From Melioribacteraceae bacterium (GTDB lineage Bacteria > Bacteroidota > Ignavibacteria > Ignavibacteriales > Melioribacteraceae): 64,000 nucleotides of DNA. Location: NCBI GenBank assembly GCA_026417375.1, contig JAOADJ010000013.1, positions 36,871 to 100,870 of the forward strand, given 5' to 3'. The position numbers and the translations under genes are program-made. The stretch's first letter is position 1. The number at the start of each line of letters is the position of its first letter. Below the pieces are notes generated by a model. That model was not told the DNA's origin. It was given only the letters and a program-made list of their open reading frames with translations, and ran no database searches. Shown here one piece after another: positions 45,403-54,663 of this stretch.

Positions 45403-45659
45403 TTTTCCACCTCTAATTCAACCAACTTTGATGAAACATTTTTAAGAAGGGATAATTTTCTTGCAATCTCTTTGTTTTGCTCATCAGTTCCAACTAATTC
45501 TAAAATAAGTAATCCTGAATCAGAACAATTGTCTAAAACGCCATCATGTATTCCTAATCTTGTCTTAATTAAACATCCCCAACCTGTTAAAATTTGTTGA
45601 ACTTTTACTGCTTCTTCTTTTCTGTTTCCAATTAAAACTAACAAAATTGATTTTTTCAT
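45399..45659 (-). CDS. TM1266-like ACT-fold regulator (hydrogenase-system regulator type)
   Basis: Start ATG 45659 (MKKSILLVLIGNRKEEA) has AGGGAC upstream; a longer frame to 45710 lacks support. The 86-residue protein resembles the TM1266 family of small ferredoxin-like/ACT proteins, annotated as iron-only hydrogenase system regulators: VLIGNRKEEAVKVQQILTGWG, CLIKTRLGIHDGV, DSGLLILELVG and the closing KLVELEVE. No hydrogenase gene lies in the window. It converges with the AlkD gene (4-base overlap of the two ends). The family call is moderate; a general metabolic sensor is an alternative. Confidence 0.65.
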   Translation of the reverse strand: MKKSILLVLIGNRKEEAVKVQQILTGWGCLIKTRLGIHDGVLDNCSDSGLLILELVGTDEQNKEIARKLSLLKNVSSKLVELEVEN

Positions 45660-45714
45660 ATTAGTCCCTTTTGTTGTAGTAAACATATAATCTAAAAAAT
45701 AAAAAAACAATTGA

Positions 45715-45728
45715 TTTATAATTATGCA
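45715..45728. promoter_or_regulatory. Weak ARG-box-like site before the DUF486 gene
   Basis: TTTATAATTATGCA matches 12 of 14 positions of the perfect box at 46210 (TGCATAATTATGCA). It lies inside the spacer of a putative promoter (TTGATT at 45711-45716 and TATAAA at 45733-45738), a place where a bound repressor would block transcription. No clear second box is seen 20 bases further. Confidence 0.4.
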
Positions 45729-45734
45729 TATTTA

Positions 45735-45742
45735 TAAATTTG
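45735..45742 (+). promoter_or_regulatory. Putative promoter element of the DUF486 gene
   Basis: TAAATTTG fits TAnnTTTG and ends 33 bases before the ATG at 45776. The overlapping TATAAA with TTGATT 16 bases before it also fits a sigma-70 promoter. Confidence 0.4.
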
Positions 45743-45775
45743 CGACCAATTTAAAAATAAATTTAATGAAATAAT

Positions 45776-46138
45776 ATGCTTAACTATTTTGAAAATATGC
45801 CCGTAATTATAAGAACATCATTTATGCTAATTTTATCAAATATGTTTATGACATTTGCCTGGTATGGGCATCTGAAAAATTTGAGTGATAAAAAATGGTA
45901 CCTTGCAGCAATTATAAGCTGGGGTATTGCATTATTTGAATATTTGCTTCAGGTTCCTGCAAATAGAATAGGCTATTCAGAATTGTCCCTTTCTCAACTA
46001 AAAATTCTTCAGGAAGTTATTACCTTATCTGTTTTTATTCCATTCGCAATGGTTTATATGAAACAACCATTTAAACTTGATTACATTTGGGCAGGTCTTT
46101 GTCTCATCGGAGCTGTTTATTTTATGTTTCGCTCCTGA
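45776..46138 (+). CDS. DMT-family membrane protein (DUF486)
   Basis: The 120-residue protein has four hydrophobic helices and the DUF486 pattern: SNMFMTFAWYGHLKNLSDKK, AIISWGIALFEYLLQVPANR, LSQLKILQEVITLSVFIPF and a final YIWAGLCLIGAVYFMF. DUF486 proteins are small members of the drug/metabolite transporter superfamily, function unknown, probably acting as dimers. It lies directly before the arginine cluster in the same orientation, separated by a terminator, and has an ARG-box-like site in its promoter, so it may be part of the arginine regulon. That is inferred. Confidence 0.92.
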   Translation: MLNYFENMPVIIRTSFMLILSNMFMTFAWYGHLKNLSDKKWYLAAIISWGIALFEYLLQVPANRIGYSELSLSQLKILQEVITLSVFIPFAMVYMKQPFKLDYIWAGLCLIGAVYFMFRS

Positions 46139-46159
46139 AATATTTAATGTTTGTAGTTG

Positions 46160-46186
46160 AACCCCGTTCTAAACGGGGTTTTTTGT
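46160..46186 (+). terminator. Intrinsic terminator after the DUF486 gene
   Basis: AACCCCGT (46160-46167) pairs with ACGGGGTT (46173-46180), followed by TTTTGTTTT. It separates the gene from the arginine operon. Confidence 0.92.
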
Positions 46187-46209
46187 TTTAAATAATATTA
46201 AAAATAATT

Positions 46210-46243
46210 TGCATAATTATGCACAATAATGTATAATTATGCC
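46210..46243. promoter_or_regulatory. Tandem ARG boxes (ArgR operator) before argC
   Basis: A perfect 14-bp palindrome TGCATAATTATGCA at 46210-46223 is followed at a centre-to-centre distance of 20 bases by TGTATAATTATGCC at 46230-46243. Paired boxes at one to two helical turns are the binding mode of hexameric ArgR. The second box contains TATAAT, so it probably overlaps the promoter. The regulator gene argR is in the same operon. Confidence 0.8.
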
Positions 46244-46265
46244 CCAAATTTTTAAAGACTTTGTT

Positions 46266-47300
46266 ATGATTAAAATCGCAATTATAGGAGCTTCGGGTTA
46301 TTCCGGAGAAGAACTAATAAAAATATTATTAAATCATCCACATGCTGAAATAAAAAAACTCTATGGTTTTTCTTCTGCAGGATTGAATATTTCAAATGTT
46401 CATAAATCTTTAAAAGGAATTATTGATTTAACAGTTGAATCATTTGATGAAAATGATTTAAATGAAATTGATTTGGTGTTTATTGCTTTACCTTCAGGTG
46501 AATCAATGAATATTGTTCCAAAAATTTTTAATAAAGGAATTAAAATAATTGATCTTGGTGGCGATTTTAGATTAAAAAATTTAAATGAATTTGAAAAGTA
46601 TTATAAGCATCACCATACTGCGATAAATTTATTAGAAAAATCTGTTTATGGATTATCTGAATGGAATGAAAGTAATATTTCAAAAGCTAAAATTGTTGCT
46701 AATCCCGGATGTTATCCCACTTCAATTCAGTTGGCATTATTACCTTTATTAAAAAACAAAATAATAAACGAAAATTTTATAAGCATTACTTCTTATAGCG
46801 GTACAAGTGGTGCAGGCAAATCGGTTTCTCAATCTATGATATTTTCTGAAGTGAATGAAAGTGTTAAAGCTTATAAAATTTCAACACATCAGCATATACC
46901 TGAAATAAAACAATATTTAAAATTTTTCAGTAATTCTGAACCAGACTTTTCTTTTATTCCACACTTGCTTCCAGCAACAAGAGGAATTTATACAACTATT
47001 TCAGCAAAAATAAATAGTGATTATGATATAAAAGTTATTGATGATGTTTATGAAAATGAATATTCAGAAAAGCCATTTGTAAGACTTTATAAACACGATA
47101 TTCCGGAATTGAAAGATGTGATTCATACAAACTTTTGTGATATAAGCTGGAACTTAGATGAAAACAAAAATTTAATTCTAATTTCTGCTATAGATAACTT
47201 AATTAAAGGAGCTGCAGGTCAGGCAGTTCAAAATATGAATATAATGTTCGGTTTAAATCAAATTACAGGACTATTAAAATGTACAGAGAAGAAATGGTAG
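46266..47300 (+). CDS. argC: N-acetyl-gamma-glutamyl-phosphate reductase
   Basis: The start is set at ATG 46266 (MIKIAIIGASGYSGEELIK); an earlier in-frame ATG at 46239 lies inside the second ARG box and adds a non-conserved leader. The 344-residue enzyme has the dinucleotide-binding GASGYSGEE motif, catalytic Cys 149 in NPGCYPTSIQLAL, and HQHIPEI and LLPATRGI motifs. It reduces N-acetylglutamyl phosphate to the semialdehyde. It is the first gene of argCJBRGH, and its end overlaps argJ by 22 bases. Confidence 0.96.
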   Translation: MIKIAIIGASGYSGEELIKILLNHPHAEIKKLYGFSSAGLNISNVHKSLKGIIDLTVESFDENDLNEIDLVFIALPSGESMNIVPKIFNKGIKIIDLGGDFRLKNLNEFEKYYKHHHTAINLLEKSVYGLSEWNESNISKAKIVANPGCYPTSIQLALLPLLKNKIINENFISITSYSGTSGAGKSVSQSMIFSEVNESVKAYKISTHQHIPEIKQYLKFFSNSEPDFSFIPHLLPATRGIYTTISAKINSDYDIKVIDDVYENEYSEKPFVRLYKHDIPELKDVIHTNFCDISWNLDENKNLILISAIDNLIKGAAGQAVQNMNIMFGLNQITGLLKCTEKKW

Positions 47301-48499
47301 CAAAAAAATTAACAATAGGAATAACCGCTCCTAAAGGTTTTAAAGCAGTCGGAATTCATTGTGGAATTAAAAAAGCTAAAAATGATTTAGCTTTAATTTA
47401 TAGCGAACGACCTGCAACTGCAGCGGGTGTTTTTACAAAAAATAAAGTTGTTGCTGCTCCTGTTATTCAATGTAAAAAAAGTTTAAACACATCAAATACT
47501 TTTCACGCTATTTTAATTAATAGTGGAAATGCAAATGCTTGTACTGGTCAACCTGGTTTAGATAATGCCTTCATTATGGCACAAGAAACAGCACAACGCT
47601 TAAATATTGAACCAAATCAAGTTTTTGTATCATCTACTGGTGTAATTGGTGAACAATTACCAATGGATAAAGTTGTAAATGGTATTAAGAATATTACAAC
47701 ATTAATAGAAGCAAGTGATGATTTATCTGCAGCACAAGCTATAATGACAACAGATACTTTCCCAAAGCTTTTTCATAAAACTTTTTTAATTAATGGAGTT
47801 GAAGTTTCTATTGGTGGAATTGCAAAAGGAAGTGGAATGATTCATCCGAATATGGCTACAATGTTGGCATTTATAACTACAGATGCTTTGATTGAAAAAT
47901 CACTTCTGCAAAAAACATTAAAAAAAGTTACTGATTTAACTTTTAACAAAATAGTTGTTGATGGAGATACAAGCACAAATGACATGGTATTAATACTTGC
48001 AAATGGTGCAAGTGAAATTGAAATTTTCGAAAACACAAATGAATATAAAATTTTTGAAAAAAATCTTTATGATGTTTTAAGAAAACTTTCAATTGATATT
48101 GTAAAAGATGGTGAAGGAGCAACTAAATTAGTTGAAATAAATGTTGAGGGCGCTTTAACTGATGAAGATGCTGAAAAAGCTGCTCGTCAGGTTGCACTTT
48201 CCCCGTTAGTTAAAACTGCAATTCATGGTGAAGACGCAAATTGGGGAAGAATAATTGCAGCTGTAGGTTATTCAGGAATTGATTTTGCGCCGGAACTATT
48301 TGAAATAGAAATTAATGATGTTCCTATTCTAAAGAAAAATTATGAAGTTACTTTACCAAATCAATTAGCAAATCAAACTTTAAAATCATCAGAGATAAAA
48401 ATTAATTTATACTTAAACATTGGAAAAGGAAAAGCAACAGTGTGGACTTGTGATTTTTCAGAAGAATATGTGAAAATAAATGGGAGTTACAGAAGTTGA
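47279..48499 (+). CDS. argJ: Glutamate N-acetyltransferase / amino-acid N-acetyltransferase (ornithine acetyltransferase)
   Basis: The 406-residue protein has the ArgJ features: RPATAAGVFTKNKVVAAPV, NSGNANACTGQPG, the self-cleavage site KGSGMIHPNMATMLAF in which the Thr becomes the N-terminal nucleophile of the beta subunit, and DGDTSTNDMV. It transfers acetyl from N-acetylornithine to glutamate, and may also use acetyl-CoA. AGGA at 47267 is well spaced for the ATG at 47279; a second ATG at 47294 is possible. Its presence means the cyclic pathway is used, so argE is not needed. Confidence 0.96.
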   Translation: MYREEMVAKKLTIGITAPKGFKAVGIHCGIKKAKNDLALIYSERPATAAGVFTKNKVVAAPVIQCKKSLNTSNTFHAILINSGNANACTGQPGLDNAFIMAQETAQRLNIEPNQVFVSSTGVIGEQLPMDKVVNGIKNITTLIEASDDLSAAQAIMTTDTFPKLFHKTFLINGVEVSIGGIAKGSGMIHPNMATMLAFITTDALIEKSLLQKTLKKVTDLTFNKIVVDGDTSTNDMVLILANGASEIEIFENTNEYKIFEKNLYDVLRKLSIDIVKDGEGATKLVEINVEGALTDEDAEKAARQVALSPLVKTAIHGEDANWGRIIAAVGYSGIDFAPELFEIEINDVPILKKNYEVTLPNQLANQTLKSSEIKINLYLNIGKGKATVWTCDFSEEYVKINGSYRS

Positions 48500-49341
48500 C
48501 AAATCCAATTTTTAGAAAAGAAGATGTTTTAGTTGAAGCGCTACCATTCATTCAACAATTTGAAGGGAAAACTTTTGTAATCAAATATGGCGGTGCAATT
48601 ATGACTGATGAAAATTTAAAATCTATGATTGCACAAGATGTTACATTATTAAGAAAAATAGGAATCAATATTGTAATTGTTCATGGTGGAGGAAAAGAAA
48701 TTACTTCACTTGCAGAAAAATTAAATATTGAATCAAAATTTGTAAATGGCCAAAGATATACAGATGAAAGCATGCGTGATATTGTGCAAATGGTTCTTGC
48801 TGGGTTAATTAATAAAGATATTGTAAGACGTATAAATATTCATGGCGGAAGAGCTGTTGGTATCAGTGGAATTGATGCAAATCTTATAACTGTAAATAAT
48901 ATAAATAAGGAATTAGGTTTAGTCGGTGAAGTTACTGATGTAAACTCATCATTTATTAAAAATTTATTAAACGATGGATATTTACCTGTAATTGCACCGA
49001 TTGGAATTAATTCGGATGGAGTAATAAATAATGTTAATGCTGATTTAGCTGCAGGTCCTATTGCAGCATCAATTAATGCGGAAAAGCTTGTATATATTAC
49101 AGATACTGATGGTGTCAAAGTAAATAACGAAACAATATCTCATCTTACTGAATCAGAATCTAAAAAATTAATTGAGCAAAAAATTATTTCAGGAGGAATG
49201 ATACCAAAAGTTGAATCTGCATTAGCTGCAATTGATGCAGGTGTGCAGAAAGTTCATATAATAAATGGAAATGTTGAACATGCATTACTACTTGAAATTT
49301 TTACAAAGGAAGGCGTTGGTACAGAAATCGTAAATGAATAA
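48496..49341 (+). CDS. argB: Acetylglutamate kinase
   Basis: The 281-residue kinase starts with TTG at 48496, which overlaps the argJ stop (TTGA); the next Met would remove the phosphate-binding FVIKYGGAIM, so the TTG is needed. GGGAG lies 10 bases upstream. Kinase motifs are KYGGA, VIVHGGGKEI, NINADLAA-like VNADLAAG, and SGGMIPKVESALAA. It phosphorylates N-acetylglutamate, the step usually inhibited by arginine. An ARG box overlaps its stop codon (49335-49348). Confidence 0.96.
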   Translation: MTNPIFRKEDVLVEALPFIQQFEGKTFVIKYGGAIMTDENLKSMIAQDVTLLRKIGINIVIVHGGGKEITSLAEKLNIESKFVNGQRYTDESMRDIVQMVLAGLINKDIVRRINIHGGRAVGISGIDANLITVNNINKELGLVGEVTDVNSSFIKNLLNDGYLPVIAPIGINSDGVINNVNADLAAGPIAASINAEKLVYITDTDGVKVNNETISHLTESESKKLIEQKIISGGMIPKVESALAAIDAGVQKVHIINGNVEHALLLEIFTKEGVGTEIVNE

Positions 49342-49368
49342 TTATTCAATTATATTTATGATTATTAA
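49335..49368. promoter_or_regulatory. Tandem ARG boxes before argR
   Basis: TGAATAATTATTCA at 49335-49348 is a perfect palindrome identical in form to the classical ARG box, and overlaps the argB stop. A weaker copy, TTTATGATTATTAA, lies exactly 20 bases further (49355-49368). The spacing repeats that before argC, which argues for an internal, autoregulated promoter for argRGH. Confidence 0.75.
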
Positions 49369-49389
49369 TAACCATAATTTGAGGAAAAC

Positions 49390-49851
49390 ATGACTAAAAA
49401 GTTACAAGATATTCACAAACGCCATTCTTTAATAAAAACATTAATTTCATCACAAGATGTTTTTAACCAAACTCAATTAGTAAAGCTATTGAAACAAAAT
49501 GGAATCAAAGTTACCCAAGCTACTCTTTCACGTGATTTAACAGAATTAGGAGTTGTTCGCGTTCCGACAACAAAAGGCGTTGTTTATAAAATTGATTCAA
49601 CAGGTGTTGAAAAAACTTTGCAAAATCATTTATCAGAAGAAATTGTTTCGGTACAATCAAACGAATCTATTATTGTATTAAAAACTTTTCCGGGTCGTGC
49701 TCAGGGTGTTGCTCTTTTTATTGATAAAAATAATTTAAGTGAAATAATAGGAACAGTGGCTGGTGATGATACAATTATTATTGTTCCTAAATCAATAAAG
49801 TCAATTGATAAAACAATTCAACAATTAAAAAACATTATAGGATTTAAGTAA
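49390..49851 (+). CDS. argR: Arginine repressor
   Basis: The 153-residue regulator has the N-terminal winged helix ([20 protein letters not shown] region; [17 protein letters not shown] as recognition element with SR) and the C-terminal hexamerisation/arginine-binding domain ([35 protein letters not shown] with the GDD arginine contact). It represses arginine synthesis genes through ARG boxes when arginine is present. It has its own boxes upstream and TGAGG as ribosome site; its stop overlaps the argG start (TAATG). Confidence 0.96.
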   Translation: MTKKLQDIHKRHSLIKTLISSQDVFNQTQLVKLLKQNGIKVTQATLSRDLTELGVVRVPTTKGVVYKIDSTGVEKTLQNHLSEEIVSVQSNESIIVLKTFPGRAQGVALFIDKNNLSEIIGTVAGDDTIIIVPKSIKSIDKTIQQLKNIIGFK

Positions 49852-51071
49852 TGGCAAAAAATAAAATAGTAGTTGCTTATTCAGGAGGTCTTGATACCTC
49901 AGTTATGGTTAAATGGTTAAAAGATAATTATGATGCTGAGATTATTACCTTTACTGGTAATCTTGGTCAAACAAAAGAACTAATCGGATTAGAAGAGAAA
50001 GCAAAAAAATCCGGAGCTTCAAAATCATACGTTGTTGATCTAACAAAAGAATTTATTGATGATTATGTTTTCCCGGCGTTAAAAGCAGGTGCAATGTATG
50101 AAGAAGCATATCCAATGGCTTGCTCTATCGGAAGACCTTTACTTGCAAAAACATTAGTTGATATTGCAAAACAGGAAGGTGCTAATATGGTTGCTCATGG
50201 CTGCACTGGTAAAGGTAATGACCAGGTTCGTTTTGAAGTTGCTGTTGGTGCATTAGCTCCGGATATTCAATCAATTGCTCCTTTAAGAACATGGGAATTT
50301 AAAAGCCGTGAAGAAGAAATTGAATACGCTGCAAAACATAACATTCCGGTTTCTGCTACAAAAGAAAATCCTTATTCAATTGATGAAAATATTTGGGGAA
50401 TTGCAATTGAATGCGGTGTTTTAGAAGATCCTATGGTTGAACCTCCTGCAGATGCATTTCAAATTACTGTTTCACCCGAAGAAGCACCTGATGAACCTGA
50501 ATATGTAATTGTAGAATTTGAAAAGGGTATTCCTGTTGCTGTCAATGGAAAAGAAATGGATAGTGTTTCACTTGTTAAGGAATTAAATAAAATTGGTGGA
50601 AGAAATGCAATTGGAAGAATTGACATGATTGAAAATAGATTGGTTGGAATTAAATCACGAGAAGTTTATGAAGCTCCTGCAGGTGTAATTCTACATACAG
50701 CTCATAAAGAATTAGAAAGAATTACTTTAGAAAAATCTGTAGCACATTATAAAACTCATGTTGCACAAGAATATGCTAATTTGATTTACAATGGTTTATG
50801 GTTTTCACCTTTAAGAGAAGCTTTACAAGCATTTGTTGATAAAACTCAGGAAAAAGTAACTGGCATGGTTAAACTAAAATTGTACAAAGGAAATATTATT
50901 GTTTCAGGTAGAACTTCACCTTATTCATTATATGACCCGGAACTTGCTACATACACTGCCGCGGATCAATTTGACCATAAAGCTTCTGAAGGATTTATAA
51001 AAATATTCGGATTACCATATAAAACAATTAACAGAGTAATGCAAAAAGCTGAAAATGAAAGTCTTGTTTAA
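49851..51071 (+). CDS. argG: Argininosuccinate synthase
   Basis: The 406-residue enzyme has the PP-loop [17 protein letters not shown], then [32 protein letters not shown] and [13 protein letters not shown], all typical of ArgG. It condenses citrulline with aspartate using ATP. Its ATG overlaps the argR stop and argH follows 18 bases later, so translation is coupled and the two final steps are encoded together. Length is normal. Confidence 0.97.
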   Translation: MAKNKIVVAYSGGLDTSVMVKWLKDNYDAEIITFTGNLGQTKELIGLEEKAKKSGASKSYVVDLTKEFIDDYVFPALKAGAMYEEAYPMACSIGRPLLAKTLVDIAKQEGANMVAHGCTGKGNDQVRFEVAVGALAPDIQSIAPLRTWEFKSREEEIEYAAKHNIPVSATKENPYSIDENIWGIAIECGVLEDPMVEPPADAFQITVSPEEAPDEPEYVIVEFEKGIPVAVNGKEMDSVSLVKELNKIGGRNAIGRIDMIENRLVGIKSREVYEAPAGVILHTAHKELERITLEKSVAHYKTHVAQEYANLIYNGLWFSPLREALQAFVDKTQEKVTGMVKLKLYKGNIIVSGRTSPYSLYDPELATYTAADQFDHKASEGFIKIFGLPYKTINRVMQKAENESLV

Positions 51072-51089
51072 TTAAATTGAGAATATCTA

Positions 51090-52466
51090 ATGGCAATTTG
51101 GAATAGCAGATTTAAAAAAAGTTTTGATAAAAGCGCTTTAAAATTTTCATCTTCAATTGATATTGATGGAAAACTTTTTCGCGAAGATATTGATGGCAGT
51201 AAAGCTCATGTAAAAATGTTGATGAAACAAAAAATAGTTTCAACTAGTGATGGTAATTCAATACTTAAAGCTTTAGAAGAAATAAGAAATGAAATATCAA
51301 ATGGTAAATTAAATTTTGATTGGCAAAAGGAAGATATTCATTCATTGATTGAAGAAAGACTAGTTGAAAAAATTGGTGAAAGAGGAAAAAGACTTCATAC
51401 TGCAAGAAGCAGAAACGACCAAATTGCCTTAGATGAAAGACTTTATTTAAGAAATGAAATTAAGAATCTTTTAAAACTAATTACTGATTTTCAAAAAGTA
51501 TTATTAAAACAAGCACAACAAAATAAAACTACAATTATCAGTGGATATACACATTTACAACAAGCCCAACCGATTTTATTTGCTCATCATTTAATAGCAT
51601 ATATTTCGATGTTACAGAGAGATAAAGAAAGGTTTATTGATTTAATGAAAAGAGTAAATCTTTCACCACTTGGAGCTGCAGCATTAGCCGGAACAACACT
51701 TCCGATTGATAGAAATTTTGTAGCAAAAAATTTAGGTATGAATGGAATTATCATAAACTCTCTTGACGCCGTTTCTGATAGAGATGTAATTATTGAGTTT
51801 ATTAATAATTGTTCAATTGTTATGATGCATTTATCAAGATTTTCTGAAGAAATGATTTTATGGAGTTCACAGGAATTTTCTTTTGCAAAAATTGATGATT
51901 CATTTGCAACGGGTAGCAGTTTAATGCCACAAAAGAAAAATCCGGATATTGCTGAATTAATTCGCGGAAAAGTTGGTAGAGTTTATGGTTCTTTAATAGG
52001 TATTCTTACAATAATGAAATCGTTGCCGCTTGCTTACAATCGAGATATGCAAGAAGATAAAGTACATCTTTTGGAAGCAGCAACTACTACAAAAGATTCA
52101 TTATTAATGGCAGCACAGCTTTTAAATAATACTAAATTCAACAAAAACCGATTTGAAAAAGAATTAGATGGAAATTTACTTTTATCAACAGACTTAGTTG
52201 ATTATCTGGTAAGAAAACAAGTTCCTTTTAGAAAAGCACATCACATTGTTGGAGAAATTGTTGCTTTATGTGTTCAGAAAAATATTAAATTAAATCAGTT
52301 ACCAATACAAGAATACAAACAGTTTTCTGTAAAATTTGAAGAAGATATTTTCGAATTATTAACTGCAAAAAAAAGCATTCAAAATAAAATATCACAGGGA
52401 AGCACTTCTCCAAAAGAAGTTGAAAAACAAATTCAAAACTGGAAAAGAGTACTTAAAAAATTTTAG
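51090..52466 (+). CDS. argH: Argininosuccinate lyase
   Basis: The 458-residue lyase of the fumarase/aspartase superfamily has RLHTARSRNDQIALDERLYL, SGYTHLQQAQPILFAHH with the catalytic His, LSPLGAAALAGTTLPIDR and the mobile signature loop GSSLMPQKKNPDIAELIRG. It splits argininosuccinate into arginine and fumarate. It is the last gene of the arginine cluster; a 124-base gap follows before the peptidase gene, with nothing recognisable but A/T-rich sequence and a ribosome site (CTGGAG) near its end. Confidence 0.97.
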   Translation: MAIWNSRFKKSFDKSALKFSSSIDIDGKLFREDIDGSKAHVKMLMKQKIVSTSDGNSILKALEEIRNEISNGKLNFDWQKEDIHSLIEERLVEKIGERGKRLHTARSRNDQIALDERLYLRNEIKNLLKLITDFQKVLLKQAQQNKTTIISGYTHLQQAQPILFAHHLIAYISMLQRDKERFIDLMKRVNLSPLGAAALAGTTLPIDRNFVAKNLGMNGIIINSLDAVSDRDVIIEFINNCSIVMMHLSRFSEEMILWSSQEFSFAKIDDSFATGSSLMPQKKNPDIAELIRGKVGRVYGSLIGILTIMKSLPLAYNRDMQEDKVHLLEAATTTKDSLLMAAQLLNNTKFNKNRFEKELDGNLLLSTDLVDYLVRKQVPFRKAHHIVGEIVALCVQKNIKLNQLPIQEYKQFSVKFEEDIFELLTAKKSIQNKISQGSTSPKEVEKQIQNWKRVLKKF

Positions 52467-52590
52467 CTTAATAAAAATTTAATTTAAAAAACCTTCCAAA
52501 TTAACTTCTATAAACTTATTTTTAGTATAAAACAAAATAAGTTTTTAACCGTCATATATAAGTCAATTATAAAAACAAACTGGAGCTAAT

Positions 52591-54636
52591 ATGAAGCACG
52601 AAAAAAATCTTTGGTGGTTACCATCATTGATTCTAATTGTTTATTCTACTTTACTACTTTCAACTGATATTATCGCTCAATACAAAAATGGTTTTGATTT
52701 ATCAAATCTTGATAAGTCAGCTGACCCGACAAAAAACTTTTATCAATTTGCTGTTGGTGGTTGGGTAAAAAATAATCCGATTCCAGATGACCAGGTTCGT
52801 TGGGGTTCTTTTACAATTTTAGCTGAAGATAATAATAAAATACTTCGCGAGATTATCGAAGCAGCTTCATCAAAACAAGATTGGGAAAAAGGATCAGCTA
52901 AACAAAAAATTGGTGATTTTTATGCCGTTGCTATGGATTCAGTTAAAATTGAAAAACTAGGATATAAACCTATCGTTCCCGATCTCAAAAAAATTGATGC
53001 ACTCAATAAAAAAGATTTGGTAAAATTTTTAGCTGAAGAATACTTAAATGGTAGCGGTTACATTTTTGGTTTTGCTGTTACAATTGATGCAAAGAAAAGT
53101 GATTCTTACATTCCATATTTAGGACAAGGTGGTTTGGGTTTACCAGATGTTGAGTATTACACAAAAGATGATAATCGTTCAAAAGAAATCCGTGAAAAAT
53201 ATTTAGTGCATGTTGCTAATATGTTTAAATTAATTGATGTTAACCCTGAACTTGCAAATCAATATGCACAAAAGGTTTTAGATATAGAAACAAAACTTGC
53301 AAAAGTTTCAAATACTCGTTTAGAAAACAGAGATCCTCTCAAAACTTATAATAAAATGACCGTTGATAATCTTATCAAACTTTCACCCGATTTTAATTGG
53401 AAAGAATTTTTTGAAGGTGTTGGATTACCAAATTTAAATCTTCTGAATGTTGCACATCCAAAATTCTTTAAAGGCTTAGGTGAAATTTTAAATGGTGTTC
53501 CATTCGAAGATTGGAAAATATATTTCAAATGGAATGTATTAAGAAATTCTGCTAATGCTCTTAGTTCACCATTTGTAAACGAAAGATTCGATTTTACACA
53601 AAGATTTTTAAATGGTGCTAAAGCAATGCCTCCAAGATGGAAAAGAGTTGTTCAATCAATTAATATGTCGATGGGTGAACTTCTTGGTCAGTTATATGTA
53701 GAAAAATATTTTCCACCGGAAGCTAAAGAAAGAGCAAAAAAAATAGTTGACAACTTACTTGTTTCGATGAAAGAAAGAATAGAAGGTTTAGAGTGGATGA
53801 GTGCTGATACAAAAAAACAAGCACTAACAAAGTTAAGTACATTTGGAGTTAAAATTGGTTATCCAGATAAATGGCGCGACTATAGTGAATTAGAAATTGC
53901 AAGAGATTCTTATGCAAAAAATTTAGAAAGAGTTTCTAAATGGTCACGTAAACAAATGCTTGCACGTTTAGGTAAACCTGTTGATAAACAAGAATGGTTT
54001 ATGAGTCCTCAAACAGTTAATGCTTCATATAATCCAACTAAAAATGAAATTACTTTTCCGGCTGGAATATTACAACCACCATTTTTTAATCAAAATGCAG
54101 ATGATGCAATAAACTATGGAGCAATGGGTGCTGTAATTGGACATGAAATAACTCATGGTTTTGATGATCAGGGAAGAAAGTTTGATGAAAATGGAAACAT
54201 ACGCGAATGGTGGACAAAAGAAGATGGTCAAAAATTTCAGGAAAGAGCACAAAAATTAGTTAATCAATATAATAGCTTTGTAGTTGTTGATACTTTCAAA
54301 GTTAATGGTGCTTTAACTTTAGGTGAAAACATTGCTGATCTTGGTGGATTAACTGTTTCATTAAACGCATTTAAGAAAACAGAACAATACAAAAAAGGGG
54401 AAATGATCGATGGCTTCACTCCTCTTCAAAGATTCTTTTTAGGTTGGGCACAAGTTTGGGCTACTAATGCTCGTGATGAATATTTAAAAATGCAGGTAAA
54501 GACCGATGTTCATTCTCCTTCTGTACAAAGAGTAAATGGACCACTAATGAATATTCCAGAATTTTGGGAAGCATTTGGTGTTAAGCAAGGTGACCAAATG
54601 AGAAACCCTGAAGATAAAGTTGTTCATATATGGTGA
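52591..54636 (+). CDS. M13 family metallopeptidase (PepO/neprilysin-like)
   Basis: The 681-residue protein has an N-terminal hydrophobic segment (about 9-30) serving as signal or anchor, the M13 N-terminal domain (DPTKNFYQFAVGGWVKNNPI), the zinc motif HEITH with His 518, Glu 519 and His 522 in VIGHEITHGFDDQGR, the third ligand in LGENIADLGGL, and the closing RVNGPLMNIPEFWEAFG. It cuts oligopeptides at the periplasmic side or outside. It stands alone between argH and the ABC exporter, with its own terminator. Confidence 0.96.
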   Translation: MKHEKNLWWLPSLILIVYSTLLLSTDIIAQYKNGFDLSNLDKSADPTKNFYQFAVGGWVKNNPIPDDQVRWGSFTILAEDNNKILREIIEAASSKQDWEKGSAKQKIGDFYAVAMDSVKIEKLGYKPIVPDLKKIDALNKKDLVKFLAEEYLNGSGYIFGFAVTIDAKKSDSYIPYLGQGGLGLPDVEYYTKDDNRSKEIREKYLVHVANMFKLIDVNPELANQYAQKVLDIETKLAKVSNTRLENRDPLKTYNKMTVDNLIKLSPDFNWKEFFEGVGLPNLNLLNVAHPKFFKGLGEILNGVPFEDWKIYFKWNVLRNSANALSSPFVNERFDFTQRFLNGAKAMPPRWKRVVQSINMSMGELLGQLYVEKYFPPEAKERAKKIVDNLLVSMKERIEGLEWMSADTKKQALTKLSTFGVKIGYPDKWRDYSELEIARDSYAKNLERVSKWSRKQMLARLGKPVDKQEWFMSPQTVNASYNPTKNEITFPAGILQPPFFNQNADDAINYGAMGAVIGHEITHGFDDQGRKFDENGNIREWWTKEDGQKFQERAQKLVNQYNSFVVVDTFKVNGALTLGENIADLGGLTVSLNAFKKTEQYKKGEMIDGFTPLQRFFLGWAQVWATNARDEYLKMQVKTDVHSPSVQRVNGPLMNIPEFWEAFGVKQGDQMRNPEDKVVHIW

Positions 54637-54663
54637 TTAAATTATGAAATAGTTTAATTAATT

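Noticed and set aside
46239..46265. Longer N-terminus for ArgC
   Set aside because: The ATG is part of the second ARG box and the added residues precede a standard ArgC N-terminus.
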